From Litoribaculum gwangyangense (GTDB taxonomy: Bacteria > Bacteroidota > Bacteroidia > Flavobacteriales > Flavobacteriaceae), in contig NZ_BAABJW010000004.1 of NCBI RefSeq assembly GCF_039543505.1, positions 124,001 to 188,000 of the forward strand: a DNA stretch of 64,000 bases, given 5' to 3'. This document shows, one piece after another, positions 7,273 through 18,500 of this stretch (the stretch's first letter is position 1; every line of letters begins with the position of its first letter). Below the pieces are notes generated by a model. That model was not told the origin of the DNA. It ran no database searches and worked only from the letters and a program-made list of their open reading frames with translations. Position numbers and translations under genes: made by a program.

Positions 7273-10023
7273 ATGTTCAAAAAATCAAACTTCAAATATT
7301 TTGTATACGCATTAAGTGCATTTATTTTTTTGAATATAGCGTCATGCAAAAACCAAGTTGTTTTGCAAGATCCTCAAAAATTAACAATTTCCGAGGGCTT
7401 TAAAAATCCTTTAGGCTTTTATGACAGCACACCTGCATTTTCATGGCAATTGCCAGTTTCAGAAGGCATTTTAAGTCAGTCGGCATATCAAATATTAGCG
7501 GCTAGCAGTCCAGAATTGTTACCAGATAATGCTGATTTATGGGATTCTAAAAAACAAATAAGCGATCAGTCTGTTTGGGTGAAATATGAAGGTAAACCTT
7601 TAGAATCGCGCCAAAATGTATATTGGCAAGTAAAATATTGGAATCAAGATAATGAAGCTTCAAGTTGGAGTGAAGTGAATCATTTTGAACTTGGATTGCT
7701 AAACAACAGTGATTGGAAAGCGAAATGGATTGGTTTAGATACCAAAAAAGAAAAGGTTTTAGGGAGTCAAAATAACATTATCCATAGGCCACAATATTTA
7801 AGAAAAGGTTTTGAGCTTTCAGGTGAAATAGCTTCGGCAAGATTATATATCACAGCAAAAGGAGTATTCGATGTGTCTATAAATGGCCAAGATGTGAGTG
7901 ATGATGTGATGCCTCCAGGATATACGCCTTATAAAGAACGTATTGAAACCATTACGTATGATGTTAGTGATGTAATTGAATCTGGTCAAAACACCATAGG
8001 GGTAGAAGTTGCGGCAGGCTGGCACTCAGGACGCTTGGGATGGAAGAAATCATTATGGAGTAATACCGAGACACCCAAGGTTTTATGTCAGTTAGAATTA
8101 ATAATGAAAGATGGTTCTAAAGAAATGATTCTTTCTGATGATAGTTGGAAAGGTACTACAAACGGACCGATAAGAGTTTCAGAAATTTATGATGGAGAAA
8201 CCTATGATGCCAATTTAGAAATGGAAGGATGGGCAACCAATAATTTTAGTGATAAAGATTGGGTTTCAGTCAACACATTTCCAGTTGAAAGTAACATTCG
8301 TTTAGAACCCAAACGACACACCACCGTTAAGAATAAAATGGAATTGGCGACTAAAGAGCTGATTAAAAAAGACACTACTTTAATTTTTGATTTAAAGCAG
8401 AATATGGTAGGTGTTCCTTTATTAAAAGTGCCTATGAAAAAGGGGAAAACACTAAAAGTTAGATTTGCAGAAATGCTATCGCCAGATGGTACATTTTACA
8501 CTGATAATTATCGTTCTGCACAATCTACAAACTATTATACAGCTTCTGAGGACGGTATTATAGAATGGTCACCTAAATTTACTTTTCATGGATTTCGTTA
8601 TGTAGAATTAAGCGGATTTGACGATTCAAAAGAACCATCTAAAGATTGGGTTACGGGTATTGTACAATACTCAGATTTTGATGCGAATGGCACGTTTACA
8701 TCCTCTCACGAAAAACTAAATCAGTTACAAAGTAATATTGTTTGGGGTTTACGTGGTAACTTTTTCGATATTCCAACCGATTGCCCGCAGCGCGATGAGC
8801 GTATGGGTTGGACAGGTGATGCCCAAGTGTTCGGACCAACATCGATGTTTAATGCCGATGTATATAAATTCTGGGCAAGTTGGATGCAAAGTGTTCGCGA
8901 ATCGCAATATGATAATGGAGGCATTCCTTTTGTAGTACCTGATGTTTTATACAATAATCAAGTAAGTTCTGGATGGGGAGACGTTTGCACCATTATTCCT
9001 TGGAAAATTTATTATAGAACAGGCGATAAAAAAATACTAGAAGAAAACTTTGAAATGATGAAAGGCTGGGTGGCGCATCATGAAGCAACAGCCACCGATT
9101 ATATTTCGAGTATGAACAGTTTTGCAGACTGGTTACAACCGCTCCCTGATAATGGTGATACTAAAGGAGACACGTCTCACAGTTTAATAGGCACTGCCTT
9201 TTTTGCACATTCAGCACATTTAACAGCTAAAACGGCCAAAGTTTTAGGTAAAACCGAAGATTTTGAAAAATATGATGAACTATACAAAAAGGTTGCCAAT
9301 GCTTTTGAAAAACAATTTTTTGATAATGGAAAAGTAAAAAATGTTGCAGAGACACAAACCTCTTATTTATTAGCTTTAGCCTTTGGTTTAATGTCTGATG
9401 AACATAAAGCCAATGCGAAAACCCATTTGTTGGAAAAAATAGCCGATGCCGATAATCATTTGAGAACAGGCTTTTTAGGAACCCCTTTATTATCTGAAGT
9501 TTTAGATGAAACTGGAGAAATAGATTTGATGTACAAATTATTGTTCAATGAAACCTATCCATCATGGTTCTATTCCATCAATCAAGGCGCAACAACTATT
9601 TGGGAACGTTGGAATAGCTATAGTAAAGCTGAAGGATTTAACCCGATGAAAATGAATAGTTTAAATCATTATGCCTATGGTGCCATTGGCGAATGGATGT
9701 ACGAGCGCATTGCAGGAATAGCACCATTAGAACCAGGTTACAAAACTATTAGAATAGCGCCTGTGCCAAAAGAACCATTAACATCAGTAGCAGCTAGTTT
9801 AAATACACCTTATGGAAAAGTTGCTTCTTCTTGGGAAACAAAAGGAAATGAATTTCATTTACAGGTGGTTGTGCCTCCAAATACAACAGCAAAAGTTGTT
9901 TTACCCGGAACTCCAGAGTCTATCGAAGAAACAAATAGTATTGAACTAATAACCAATGAAGCTGGTAATGATGAATTCTTAGTACAGCCAGGAACATATA
10001 GTTTTACATCTAAGTTGCCATGA
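7273..10023 (+). CDS. Alpha-L-rhamnosidase, GH78 (tandem paralogue)
   Basis: A second GH78 rhamnosidase with the same domain order and long identical stretches to the upstream gene (TISEGFKNP.GFYD, LYITAKGVFDV, NQLQSNI.WGLR.NFFDIPTDCPQRDER), so the pair arose by tandem duplication. The lipobox is FLNIASC. Catalytic-type residues are D503 and E509 in DCPQRDERMGWTGD and E778 in TIWERWNSY. The gene starts 3 bp after its neighbour, and its stop overlaps the next start as ATGA, which suggests translational coupling. Divergence between the copies (for example IKGVRKFLMHRP against VLGSQNNIIHRP) suggests they have specialised, perhaps for sulfated against unsulfated or differently linked rhamnose; the sequence does not show which. 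Confidence 0.95.
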   Translation: MFKKSNFKYFVYALSAFIFLNIASCKNQVVLQDPQKLTISEGFKNPLGFYDSTPAFSWQLPVSEGILSQSAYQILAASSPELLPDNADLWDSKKQISDQSVWVKYEGKPLESRQNVYWQVKYWNQDNEASSWSEVNHFELGLLNNSDWKAKWIGLDTKKEKVLGSQNNIIHRPQYLRKGFELSGEIASARLYITAKGVFDVSINGQDVSDDVMPPGYTPYKERIETITYDVSDVIESGQNTIGVEVAAGWHSGRLGWKKSLWSNTETPKVLCQLELIMKDGSKEMILSDDSWKGTTNGPIRVSEIYDGETYDANLEMEGWATNNFSDKDWVSVNTFPVESNIRLEPKRHTTVKNKMELATKELIKKDTTLIFDLKQNMVGVPLLKVPMKKGKTLKVRFAEMLSPDGTFYTDNYRSAQSTNYYTASEDGIIEWSPKFTFHGFRYVELSGFDDSKEPSKDWVTGIVQYSDFDANGTFTSSHEKLNQLQSNIVWGLRGNFFDIPTDCPQRDERMGWTGDAQVFGPTSMFNADVYKFWASWMQSVRESQYDNGGIPFVVPDVLYNNQVSSGWGDVCTIIPWKIYYRTGDKKILEENFEMMKGWVAHHEATATDYISSMNSFADWLQPLPDNGDTKGDTSHSLIGTAFFAHSAHLTAKTAKVLGKTEDFEKYDELYKKVANAFEKQFFDNGKVKNVAETQTSYLLALAFGLMSDEHKANAKTHLLEKIADADNHLRTGFLGTPLLSEVLDETGEIDLMYKLLFNETYPSWFYSINQGATTIWERWNSYSKAEGFNPMKMNSLNHYAYGAIGEWMYERIAGIAPLEPGYKTIRIAPVPKEPLTSVAASLNTPYGKVASSWETKGNEFHLQVVVPPNTTAKVVLPGTPESIEETNSIELITNEAGNDEFLVQPGTYSFTSKLP

Positions 10024-10997
10024 AAAAAGGATTTTTTATAATAGCTATTCTCTTAATTTCAGTGTTTTCTTTTTTAAGTTTCAATAGTAAAATAGGAGCT
10101 TCAAAAGTTGAGAGCGCAACTAAAATGGATTGGCCAAACCAGAGTGAGGGTAATAACCCAGTAATTCGTCACATTCGTACAGCAGACCCATCTGCACATA
10201 TATGGAATGACGGCAAGGTTTGGATGTATACATCACGTGATATGGAAGATGCTACATTTTACGATTCTATGGATGGTTATCGGGCTTTTTCTTCAACCGA
10301 TATGGTCAACTGGACAGATCATGGCGAAGTGTTGCACTCTAAGGATATTTCTTGGGGCGTTCCAGGATGGATGTGGGCACCAACGGCTATTTACAAAAAC
10401 AACAAATACTATTTACTTTATCCACATTCTGTAAAAGGCTCAAAAGACGATATGCGATGTGGTGTTGCTGTTAGTGACGTGCCTGAAGGACCATTTAAAG
10501 ATATAGGTTGGATTAAAGGTGTTGAGGGGCAGTGGTTAGACCCCTGTGTTTTTGAAGATGATGATGGTAAAGTCTATTTATATTGGGGTGTTAGAGAGCC
10601 TAAAGTAGCACGTTTAAAAGATAACCTTTTAGAATTAGCTGAAAAACCAAGAACCATTGAATATGGTAACACAAACTTTTTTGAAGCCAGTTATATGCAT
10701 AAACGTAATGGGAAATATTACTTCTCGTATAACGCAGGTTTAGGCGGTTTTTACGGTATGGCAGACAATCCGTACGGACCATTTGAATACCAAGGAGCTA
10801 TCAATCCAAAGCAACGGCAAGACCATCATTCCATTTTAAATTATAAGGGGCAAGATTATTTTTTCTATCATTGGCAAAATTGGAATGGCGGTTCAAAGTT
10901 TAGTAGAAATGTAGCTATTGAGTATCTCTATTATAATGAAGATGACACTATTCAAGAAATTTTTGCTTCTGAAGAAGGTGTTAAGAAAGTTAAATGA
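10020..10997 (+). CDS. Glycoside hydrolase family 43-type enzyme
   Basis: Exported five-bladed beta-propeller of the GH43/GH117 type. An N-terminal hydrophobic segment (residues 4-21) is a signal or anchor without an obvious lipobox cysteine. The three acidic residues expected of GH43 are visible: D56 in TADPSAHIWNDGKVWMYTS (base), D174 in WLDPCVFEDDDGKVYLYWG (pKa modulator) and E222 in FFEASYMHKRNGKYYFSYN (acid). Length of 325 residues is a single catalytic domain without the C-terminal beta-sandwich of many xylosidases. Family members cleave beta-xylosides, alpha-arabinofuranosides or galactosides. Given the xylose genes downstream, beta-xylosidase activity is a reasonable inference. It overlaps both neighbours by 4 bp. 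Confidence 0.85.
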   Translation: MKKGFFIIAILLISVFSFLSFNSKIGASKVESATKMDWPNQSEGNNPVIRHIRTADPSAHIWNDGKVWMYTSRDMEDATFYDSMDGYRAFSSTDMVNWTDHGEVLHSKDISWGVPGWMWAPTAIYKNNKYYLLYPHSVKGSKDDMRCGVAVSDVPEGPFKDIGWIKGVEGQWLDPCVFEDDDGKVYLYWGVREPKVARLKDNLLELAEKPRTIEYGNTNFFEASYMHKRNGKYYFSYNAGLGGFYGMADNPYGPFEYQGAINPKQRQDHHSILNYKGQDYFFYHWQNWNGGSKFSRNVAIEYLYYNEDDTIQEIFASEEGVKKVK

Positions 10998-12514
10998 TTC
11001 AAACCAGAACACAATCAATGAAAATTAAGTTAATTATAAGCTTTTTATGTCTCGCATCAGTATGTTTGGTAAGCTGTAAAACTGAAAAGAAGCAAGTGGA
11101 AGAAATCAATACAACAGAAACAAAAAAACCAAACATTGTTTATATCTTAACTGACCAATGGCGGAGTTCTGCTTTAGGATACGCCGGCAACCCCGATGTT
11201 AAAACGCCTAATTTAGATGCTTTTGCTAAAGAATCGGTAAACTTTACCAATGCAGTATCGGTTACTCCCGTTTGTACCCCACATAGAGCGGCTTTGATAA
11301 CAGGTAAGTTTCCAACTACAACCGGCATGTTCCTAAATGATCTGTATTTGCCTTCAGAAGAATTAACCATGGCCGAAATATTTAAGGAGGCGGGTTATAA
11401 TACGGCTTATTGGGGGAAATGGCATTTAGATGGTCACGGAAGGTCGAATTACATTCCTAGAGAAAGACGCCAAGGTTTTGACTACTGGAAAGGATTGGAG
11501 TGTTCACATAATTATAATAAAATGCCATATTATGATAATGATGACTCTAAAATGAAACATTGGGAAGAGTATTCGCCATTTGCCATTGTAAAGGATGCTA
11601 ATACCTATTTAACGCAACATGCTAATGATGAAAAACCTTTTTTAGCATTTATCGCCATAGCAACACCACATTTTCCGCATCAAAGTGCTCCAAAGGAATT
11701 TAAGGATATGTATCCTCCCGAAAGCTTAACCTTGAATCCTAATGTATCTAAAAACTATGAGGTAAGTGCTCGTAATGAATTACAGGGGTATTATGCGCAT
11801 TGCACAGCAACAGATGAAGCCATTGGAAACGTTTTAAATAAACTTAAAGAACTCAATTTAATGGAAAATACCATTGTTGTTTTTTCGGCAGACCATGGTG
11901 AAATGATGGGCGCTCATGGTATAAAGCCTTTTACAAAACAAATGGGATGGGATGAATCAATTAAAGTACCATTTTTGATAAGTTACCCTGATTTAGGAAA
12001 TAATAAAGGAAAGGTAGTCAATGCTCCAATCAACACACCTGATATTCTTCCGTCTCTATTAGGTTTATCAAATATTAGTATTCCTGAGACTATTGAAGGT
12101 GAAAATTTGTCTCAATTGATTAAGAATCCAGATTCGGAAACAGACCGTGCAGCTTTAGTCATGAATGTAGCCCCTTTTACAGGTAATTATATAGATCCTG
12201 CTTTTCGTGCCATAAGAACAAAGCAATATACGTATTTAAAAACGGAACATGGAGATGTTAGTTTATTTGATAATTTATCCGATCCATATCAAATGAATAA
12301 TTTGTATAATGCACCAAATATAGCAGATATTCAACAAGAATTAGATGTCAAACTTAATGAGGCCTTGGAAAAAATAGGTGATGAATTTAAATCCAGAGAG
12401 TATTATTTGGATAAGTGGAAATATGATATTAATAATAGTCGTCATGCAATAGATTATTGGAGTTGGGAAAAGGGAGAGGGTCGCATACAATCTCCAAAAC
12501 CTATTAAAGAATAG
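10994..12514 (+). CDS. Sulfatase, S1 family (lipoprotein)
   Basis: Formylglycine-dependent sulfatase that would remove sulfate esters from the polysaccharide or its oligosaccharides. The core reads NIVYILTDQWRSSALGY (first metal-binding Asp) and then VCTPHRAALITGK, an intact C-x-P-x-R signature with the Cys at residue 94 that is matured to formylglycine. AYWGKWHLDG and FSADHGEMMGAHG provide further catalytic Lys/His and metal ligands. The start overlaps the preceding stop (ATGA), but the ATG at 11018 gives a cleaner lipoprotein signal (MKIKLIISFLCLASVCLVSC), so translation may start there. Length of about 500 residues is normal. The regiospecificity is unknown. Confidence 0.93.
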   Translation: MIQTRTQSMKIKLIISFLCLASVCLVSCKTEKKQVEEINTTETKKPNIVYILTDQWRSSALGYAGNPDVKTPNLDAFAKESVNFTNAVSVTPVCTPHRAALITGKFPTTTGMFLNDLYLPSEELTMAEIFKEAGYNTAYWGKWHLDGHGRSNYIPRERRQGFDYWKGLECSHNYNKMPYYDNDDSKMKHWEEYSPFAIVKDANTYLTQHANDEKPFLAFIAIATPHFPHQSAPKEFKDMYPPESLTLNPNVSKNYEVSARNELQGYYAHCTATDEAIGNVLNKLKELNLMENTIVVFSADHGEMMGAHGIKPFTKQMGWDESIKVPFLISYPDLGNNKGKVVNAPINTPDILPSLLGLSNISIPETIEGENLSQLIKNPDSETDRAALVMNVAPFTGNYIDPAFRAIRTKQYTYLKTEHGDVSLFDNLSDPYQMNNLYNAPNIADIQQELDVKLNEALEKIGDEFKSREYYLDKWKYDINNSRHAIDYWSWEKGEGRIQSPKPIKE

Positions 12515-12566
12515 GTTTTGTAAGAAATAAGTTAAAAAAATAATTTAATTAATAAACAAAATATAA

Positions 12567-14021
12567 ATGAACAAGTCAATTAATAAACTTTACTCAATAA
12601 TTGTTTTTTTAGGTCTATATCATTGTGTCTATGCAGACATTAAGCTTCCATCCATTGTTTCATCAAATATGGTCTTGCAAAGAAATACCAATATTACGCT
12701 TTGGGGTTGGGCTGATGCCAAAGAAAAGATAACAATTAGAGCTTCTTGGCTTAACGAATTAATATCATTTCAAGCTGATGAGTTAGGAAATTGGCGAATA
12801 GAAGTTTCAACAACCGATAGTAAAAAACCTCAAACCATAAATATTAAGAGTATTAAGTCTAACATTACATTAGATAATATTTTATTTGGAGAAGTTTGGT
12901 TGTGCTCAGGTCAATCTAATATGTATCAACCAGTAAAAGGGTATAAAGGGCAGCCCACATATGGTTCTTTAGAGGCTATTGCAAATTCCAAGAATGCTAA
13001 TTTACGGTTATTTACTGTCGAAAGAATAGGGTCTAAAGAGCCACTAAAAAATCTTAGTAAATTTAAATCTTGGCAAATAGCCTCACCAAATAATGTAGCA
13101 GATTTTAGTGCAATAGGTTATTTCTTTGGTCAGCAATTACAACAAATTTTGGATGTGCCAGTAGGAATTATTCATACTTCTTGGGGAGCAAGTAAAGTTG
13201 AAGCTTGGATAAGTAAAGAAGTAATGAGTTCGTTCAAAGAAGTAATTATTAATGATGAAGATATTGATAAAAGACCGAACCGTACCGATACAGCATTATT
13301 TAATGCCATGATTAACCCTTTAATTCCATTTACTATTAAAGGAGCCCTGTGGTATCAGGGTGAAGGGAATCGAAATGAACCTGAAAAGTATAAAGAACTT
13401 TTTCCAGCAATGGTTAAAGATTGGCGTACTCGATGGGACATAGGTGATTTTCCATTTTACTATGTTCAAATAGCACCATTTCTTTATGGCAATCAAGATG
13501 CTTTTGGAGACATTAAAAATACAGCTTTTATGCGTGAAGCACAATTAAAGTGTTTAGATTTAATACCTAACTCAGGTATAGCCATTACAATGGACATTGG
13601 AGACCCTTATTTTATTCACCCACCTAGGAAAAAGGAAGTCGCAGACAGGTTATTATATAATGCGCTTAATCAAACTTATGGTTTTAAAGATATTGATTTT
13701 GCAGCGCCAAAATATGAATCTCATGTTGTTGAAAATAACAGTATCATTCTTAGTTTTAATAATGCTGACGCAGGATTATATACCTATAATAAATTAGAGA
13801 ATTTTGTAATAGCAGGAGAAGATAGAGTTTTTTATCCAGCTGAATCAAAGATTGTAAATGGTAAAAATATATCGGTATCATCCGAAAAAGTAACGAACCC
13901 CTTAGCGGTCAGATATGCATGGAAGAATTCCGTAACAGGAACACTCTATGGAGCAAATCTTATTCCCGCCTCTTCTTTTAGAACAGATGATTGGGATGAT
14001 GCTACGCAAATAAAAGAATAG
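12567..14021 (+). CDS. Sialate O-acetylesterase-like SGNH carbohydrate esterase
   Basis: Exported esterase predicted to remove O-acetyl groups from sugars. A signal peptide ends near YHCVYA. A beta-domain of about 80 residues (LPSIVSSNMVLQRN, WGWADAKEKI) leads into the SGNH hydrolase region: SGQSNM with nucleophile S117, GIIHTSWGASKVEAWIS, GALWYQGEGN (oxyanion block) and a later DIGDPYFIHPPRKKEVADRL segment supplying the Asp/His. This order is typical of the sialate O-acetylesterase family, which in PULs acts on many acetylated glycans other than sialic acid. It lies 52 bp after one sulfatase gene and 10 bp before the next, so it belongs to the same operon. Acetylation of the target glycan is therefore implied but not shown. 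Confidence 0.88.
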   Translation: MNKSINKLYSIIVFLGLYHCVYADIKLPSIVSSNMVLQRNTNITLWGWADAKEKITIRASWLNELISFQADELGNWRIEVSTTDSKKPQTINIKSIKSNITLDNILFGEVWLCSGQSNMYQPVKGYKGQPTYGSLEAIANSKNANLRLFTVERIGSKEPLKNLSKFKSWQIASPNNVADFSAIGYFFGQQLQQILDVPVGIIHTSWGASKVEAWISKEVMSSFKEVIINDEDIDKRPNRTDTALFNAMINPLIPFTIKGALWYQGEGNRNEPEKYKELFPAMVKDWRTRWDIGDFPFYYVQIAPFLYGNQDAFGDIKNTAFMREAQLKCLDLIPNSGIAITMDIGDPYFIHPPRKKEVADRLLYNALNQTYGFKDIDFAAPKYESHVVENNSIILSFNNADAGLYTYNKLENFVIAGEDRVFYPAESKIVNGKNISVSSEKVTNPLAVRYAWKNSVTGTLYGANLIPASSFRTDDWDDATQIKE

Positions 14022-14031
14022 AATTAAAATT

Positions 14032-15480
14032 ATGAAAAGAAGGTTTTTAGCTATTTTGTTTTTATTTTGCTTTTTTGATAACAACGCCCAAAACGAATCA
14101 CCTAATATACTCATTTTTTATATCGACGACTTGAGAGCAGAATTAGGATGTTATGGTAGTAAAACAGCAATTACTCCTAATATTGATCAACTAGCGTCAG
14201 AAGGTGTTCTTTTCAGCAAAGCCTATACGCAGCAAGCCATTTGTGCGCCATCTAGAATGAGTACATTAACTGGTTTAAGACCTGAAACTTTGGGAATTTA
14301 TAGTCTTTTTACACCTTTAAGAAAAGTGCACAAAGATTTGGTAACACTTCCACAATTGTTTAAGGAAAACGGTTATAAAACCATAAGTGTTGGTAAAGTA
14401 TATCATGCTGGAAATGATGATGAGGCTAGTTGGACACATCTTTTCAAAAGAGAAGCTAATACTTATAATGACCCTAAGAATTTAGCATTAATTGAAGAAA
14501 TGGCCAACAAAGGAGACAAATCGTTTAAAGGGCCTGCTTTTGATTGTGCCGATGTAGAAGATGAGGCATACAAAGATGGTATGGTCACCAAAAATGCGAT
14601 TAACACGCTACACCAATTAAAAAACGATAAATTTTTGATGTTTGTAGGTTTAAGTAAGCCTCATTTACCTTTTAATGCACCCAAAAAGTATTGGGATATG
14701 CATGATAAAAACAAATTTGAAGTTCCATCCAAAGACAGTCCAGAGAATGCTTATCGCTTAGCTTTAACAAATTGGGGCGAATTAAGGGCGTATCACGGTA
14801 TTCCTAAAGAGGGCGATTTAAACGATGAATTAACACGCGAATTAATTCACGGCTATCACGCATGTATAAGTTATGTGGATGCACAAATTGGTAAGGTAAT
14901 GCAAACCCTGAATGAATTGGATTTACGCAAAAACACGATGATAGTATTTATGAGCGATCATGGCTATAAAATAGGGGAATATGGCGCTTGGTGTAAACAC
15001 ACCAATCTAGAAATTGATGTTAGAGTGCCTTTCATAATCAGTAGGGAAACCAGTTATAAAAATCGCGTTGCAGGTGCAGTTTCGAGTGCTTTGGTAGAAA
15101 ATGTTGATGTTTTATCAACTTTGGCCGAGATTTGCAATTTGGAAGGGCCAAAATCTGATGGCCAAAGTTTAGTTCCTGTAATTGATAACCCAGAACTAAA
15201 ATGGGATGAGGTGGCAACCAGTGTGTATGCCAGAGGAAAAAACATTATGGGCTGCACTGCTACTGATGGTCAATGGCGCTATACAGAATGGAGAGACGCT
15301 AATACACATGAAGTTTTAGGTGCAGAATTATATGAGCACAAAAACAGTTTATTATCTTATAAAAACCTCTCTGGTAAAGAAGTCTATTCAGATATTGAGG
15401 AAAGATTGAAATCACTTTTGGAGTCACAATTCCCTAGAGATGCTAAACCATTTCCACAAAATGATATTCCAAGAAAATAA
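14032..15480 (+). CDS. Sulfatase, S1 family (iduronate-2-sulfatase-like)
   Basis: An S1 sulfatase with a short SpI signal (LFLFCFFDNNAQ) and no lipobox, so probably soluble in the periplasm. The core motifs are NILIFYIDDLRAELGCYG, then ICAPSRMSTLTGLRP with an intact C-x-P-x-R and the modifiable Cys at residue 71, then SVGKVYHAG, FVGLSKPHLPF, and FMSDHGYKIGEYG with KHTNLEIDVRVP. These features are those of the iduronate-2-sulfatase-like subgroup (S1_7-like), which often acts on uronic acid or rhamnose sulfate. It is followed by a 104-bp gap holding copy 3 of the repeated regulatory element, so this gene probably ends the transcription unit that began at the first GH78. Confidence 0.93.
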   Translation: MKRRFLAILFLFCFFDNNAQNESPNILIFYIDDLRAELGCYGSKTAITPNIDQLASEGVLFSKAYTQQAICAPSRMSTLTGLRPETLGIYSLFTPLRKVHKDLVTLPQLFKENGYKTISVGKVYHAGNDDEASWTHLFKREANTYNDPKNLALIEEMANKGDKSFKGPAFDCADVEDEAYKDGMVTKNAINTLHQLKNDKFLMFVGLSKPHLPFNAPKKYWDMHDKNKFEVPSKDSPENAYRLALTNWGELRAYHGIPKEGDLNDELTRELIHGYHACISYVDAQIGKVMQTLNELDLRKNTMIVFMSDHGYKIGEYGAWCKHTNLEIDVRVPFIISRETSYKNRVAGAVSSALVENVDVLSTLAEICNLEGPKSDGQSLVPVIDNPELKWDEVATSVYARGKNIMGCTATDGQWRYTEWRDANTHEVLGAELYEHKNSLLSYKNLSGKEVYSDIEERLKSLLESQFPRDAKPFPQNDIPRK

Positions 15481-15508
15481 TAGAAACTCGAGGTTTTGAT
15501 TAATACAT

Positions 15509-15523
15509 GATAGCACAGGATAC
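15509..15523 (+). promoter_or_regulatory. Copy 3 of the repeated ATAG-N6-ATAG element
   Basis: The sequence is GATAGCACAGGATAC, ending 61 bp before the GH2 start. A second CAGGATT half-copy follows immediately at 15526-15532, so this site may hold an additional half-site. A TAnnTTTG box (TAAGTTTG) occurs at 15553. Confidence 0.6.
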
Positions 15524-15584
15524 AACAGGATTATTTTGATTGTTTTAACCATTAAGTTTGTTTAGATAATAATAAAACAATTTA

Positions 15585-18500
15585 ATGAAAACTATTTACC
15601 AATTTTTTGTTCTAATATTATGTGTTCTAACTTCATGTTATAATCAAGAAATAGCATCGCAGGCCAATTCAAAATTCAACAATGAGTGGCTTTTTATTTT
15701 AGATGAGGACAAAGCAGAGTTCTCAAAAGAAGAACTTGATGATAGTTCATGGACCAATCTTGATTTACCTCACGATTGGTCTTTCGAAAAAGGGGTGCGA
15801 AAAGGAGGCGACCAAGGACAAGGTGGAGGTTATCATGATGGTGGTATCGGTTGGTACCGCAAATATTTCAATGTTGAAAAAGAAAGCTTATCTAAAACCA
15901 CCTACGTTAATTTTGATGGGGTGTATATGAATAGCGAAGTTTGGGTAAACGGTAATTATTTGGGTAAAAGACCTTATGGGTACATTAGTTTTAGATATGA
16001 CATTTCAAAATATTTAAAAGCAGGAAAAAATACCATTGCTGTTCGTGTAGATAATAGTTTAGAACCGTCTGCAAGATGGTATCACCCTTGTGGTATTTAC
16101 GCAGGCGTATCTTTAATTGAAAAGAACCAAACACATATTAAGCCCAATAGTGTTTTTATTACTACACCTAGTATAGCACAAAATAAAGCTTCTGTAAATG
16201 TAAAGCTTAATGTTGTAAATGCCTCTGACAATTTAGAGAGTAAAATTACAATTCTAGCGCCAGATGGTAGTGTTCTAACATCCGCGACAAATGGTGTAGA
16301 AGCATCAAAATCAGAAACAAATTTGGAAGTGGAAGTTCCTAAGTTGTGGAGTCCAGAATCACCAAATTTATACAAAGCAGTCACTCAAATTCTGAATGGT
16401 GAAGAAGTTTTAGATGAAAAAACCACCGTTTTCGGATTTAAAACCGTGGAGTGGAAAACCGAAACAGGCTTTTGGTTAAACGGTGAAAACATTAAACTAA
16501 AAGGCGTTTGCGAACACTGGGAAGGCGGGCCTGTTGGAGGCGCTTGGACGAAACCTATGTTACGTTGGAAGTTGGAGTTACTTAAAGGGATGGGCATTAA
16601 TGCCATTCGTCCGTCTCATAATCCAACACCACCCATGTTTTATGACATCTGTGATGAAATTGGGTTGTTGGTCATGGATGAAATATTTGATGGCTGGCAT
16701 AAAAAGGCGCCCGAAGATTATGGAAAACAAGCCTTTGACGAGTGGTGGCAAGCTGATATAAAAGAATGGATTACCAGAGACCGTAACCACCCTAGTATTT
16801 TTGTGTGGAGTTTAGGTAATGAGACCCATAGCGATGTGGCACCAGAATTAGTAAGTTTTGGTAAAAATTTAGACCCAACCCGTCTGTTTACCTCTGGAGC
16901 AGGCAACCCAGAAGATATGGATATTCAAGGTGTTAATGGTGGTTCTGAAACCAAATCGTTTATAGAAAATAATAAACTAACCAAACCTTTTATTTCTACC
17001 GAAGCACCTCACACATGGCAAACCAGAGGCTATTATAGAACGCAAACTTGGTGGCGTGATAATGAACTACCAGGAACCTATGAATTACCTAACTTAACAG
17101 AAAAGGAAATTTTCTTTTATGAAGGTTTAAATCCTAAAGATTGGAAGAACAGAAAACAGCGCTACAATTCGTCTTATGATAATGCAACGGTGCGGGTTTC
17201 AGCAAGAAAGTATTGGGAAGTCATGCGTGATACACCTTGGCATAGTGGTCATTTTCGTTGGACAGGTTTCGATTATTATGGGGAAGCTGGTTTGGTTCAT
17301 GGTGGTTTGCCTTTTAATTTATTTATGGGAGGTGCTCTTGATGTGGCTGGTTTTGAAAAAGACCTATACTATTTCTACCAAAGTCAATGGACCCAAGAAC
17401 CCATGATTCACATGCTACCGCATTGGACGCACCCCAGAATGGAAAAAGGAACGTTAATTCCAGTTTGGGTCTATTCTAATACTGATGAGGTAGAACTCTT
17501 TTTAAACGGCAAATCTTTAGGAAAAGACAAACCAGGAACCGTTTGGAATGAGATGCAATGTGAGTGGCTAGTGCCTTACGAAGAAGGCACTATTGAAGCC
17601 GTTGGATATATTGATGGAAAAGAAGTGAATAGAACGTCTTTTTCAACAGCTCAACAACCGTCCACTTTACAAAATACAGTGACTAAATTAGACGCAGAAG
17701 GCGATTTTAGAGCGAGTTATATACTAACTTCAGAAGGAATGGATGCCAATGGTAATCTAAATCCTTATGCGGAAAATAGAGTTTATTATAATATTGTTGG
17801 TGATGTGGCCAAAGTGTCTATGGAAAATGGAAACCCAATAGACCCAACCAGCAGAACAAAAGCCGATTACAGAAGTATGTTTTTTGGGAAAACCAGATTG
17901 TTTTTAGAAGAAGGTCAAAATGCAACAGAAGCATCTGTTATTGTTGGTTCCATTTTAGGGGATAAAGCCTTATATGTTTCCAATGAAATTACAATTGATG
18001 TACAATCTGTGTTTCTTATTGGAAACAATACCTCAAACGATTTTGAAATTTTATACACTTTAGACGGTAAAAATCCTGAAATAGATGGTATAGCCTATAC
18101 CGAACCTTTTAAAGTTGAAGATGGTACTAATGTTAAAGCCATTGTAAAGCAAAATGAATTAATCATTTTAACGATGGAAGAAACATTTGGAGAAAATGAA
18201 GGCCTGTTTTGGGGTGACGAACATTCTGCAGATATGTGGATTGGTAGAGGCGTTAATATTTCTGCTGAAGACGCAACTTTAACAGGATCAGCCACAAAAA
18301 GTAACGAAGCACATCGCTATAAGGGCTCTGGTTTTGTAGATTTTAAAGGTGGTGAAGGGTCCATTACTTGGTATCAAGAAAATGATGGTGAACTTGGAGA
18401 TTACAGCATTCGTTTTGGTTACATGCATAATAACAAAGATAAAACACATCCCATGAAGCTGTTTGTTAACGATGAATACATTAGGGAAATTGAGTTTCCT

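Noticed and set aside
15526..15532. CAGGATT directly after copy 3 of the element
   Set aside because: It is a half-match without the second ATAG spacing, so I did not count it as a separate copy.
16097..16384. Minus-strand frame of 95 residues inside the GH2 gene
   Set aside because: It lies wholly within a well-supported coding region on the other strand and has no recognisable content.
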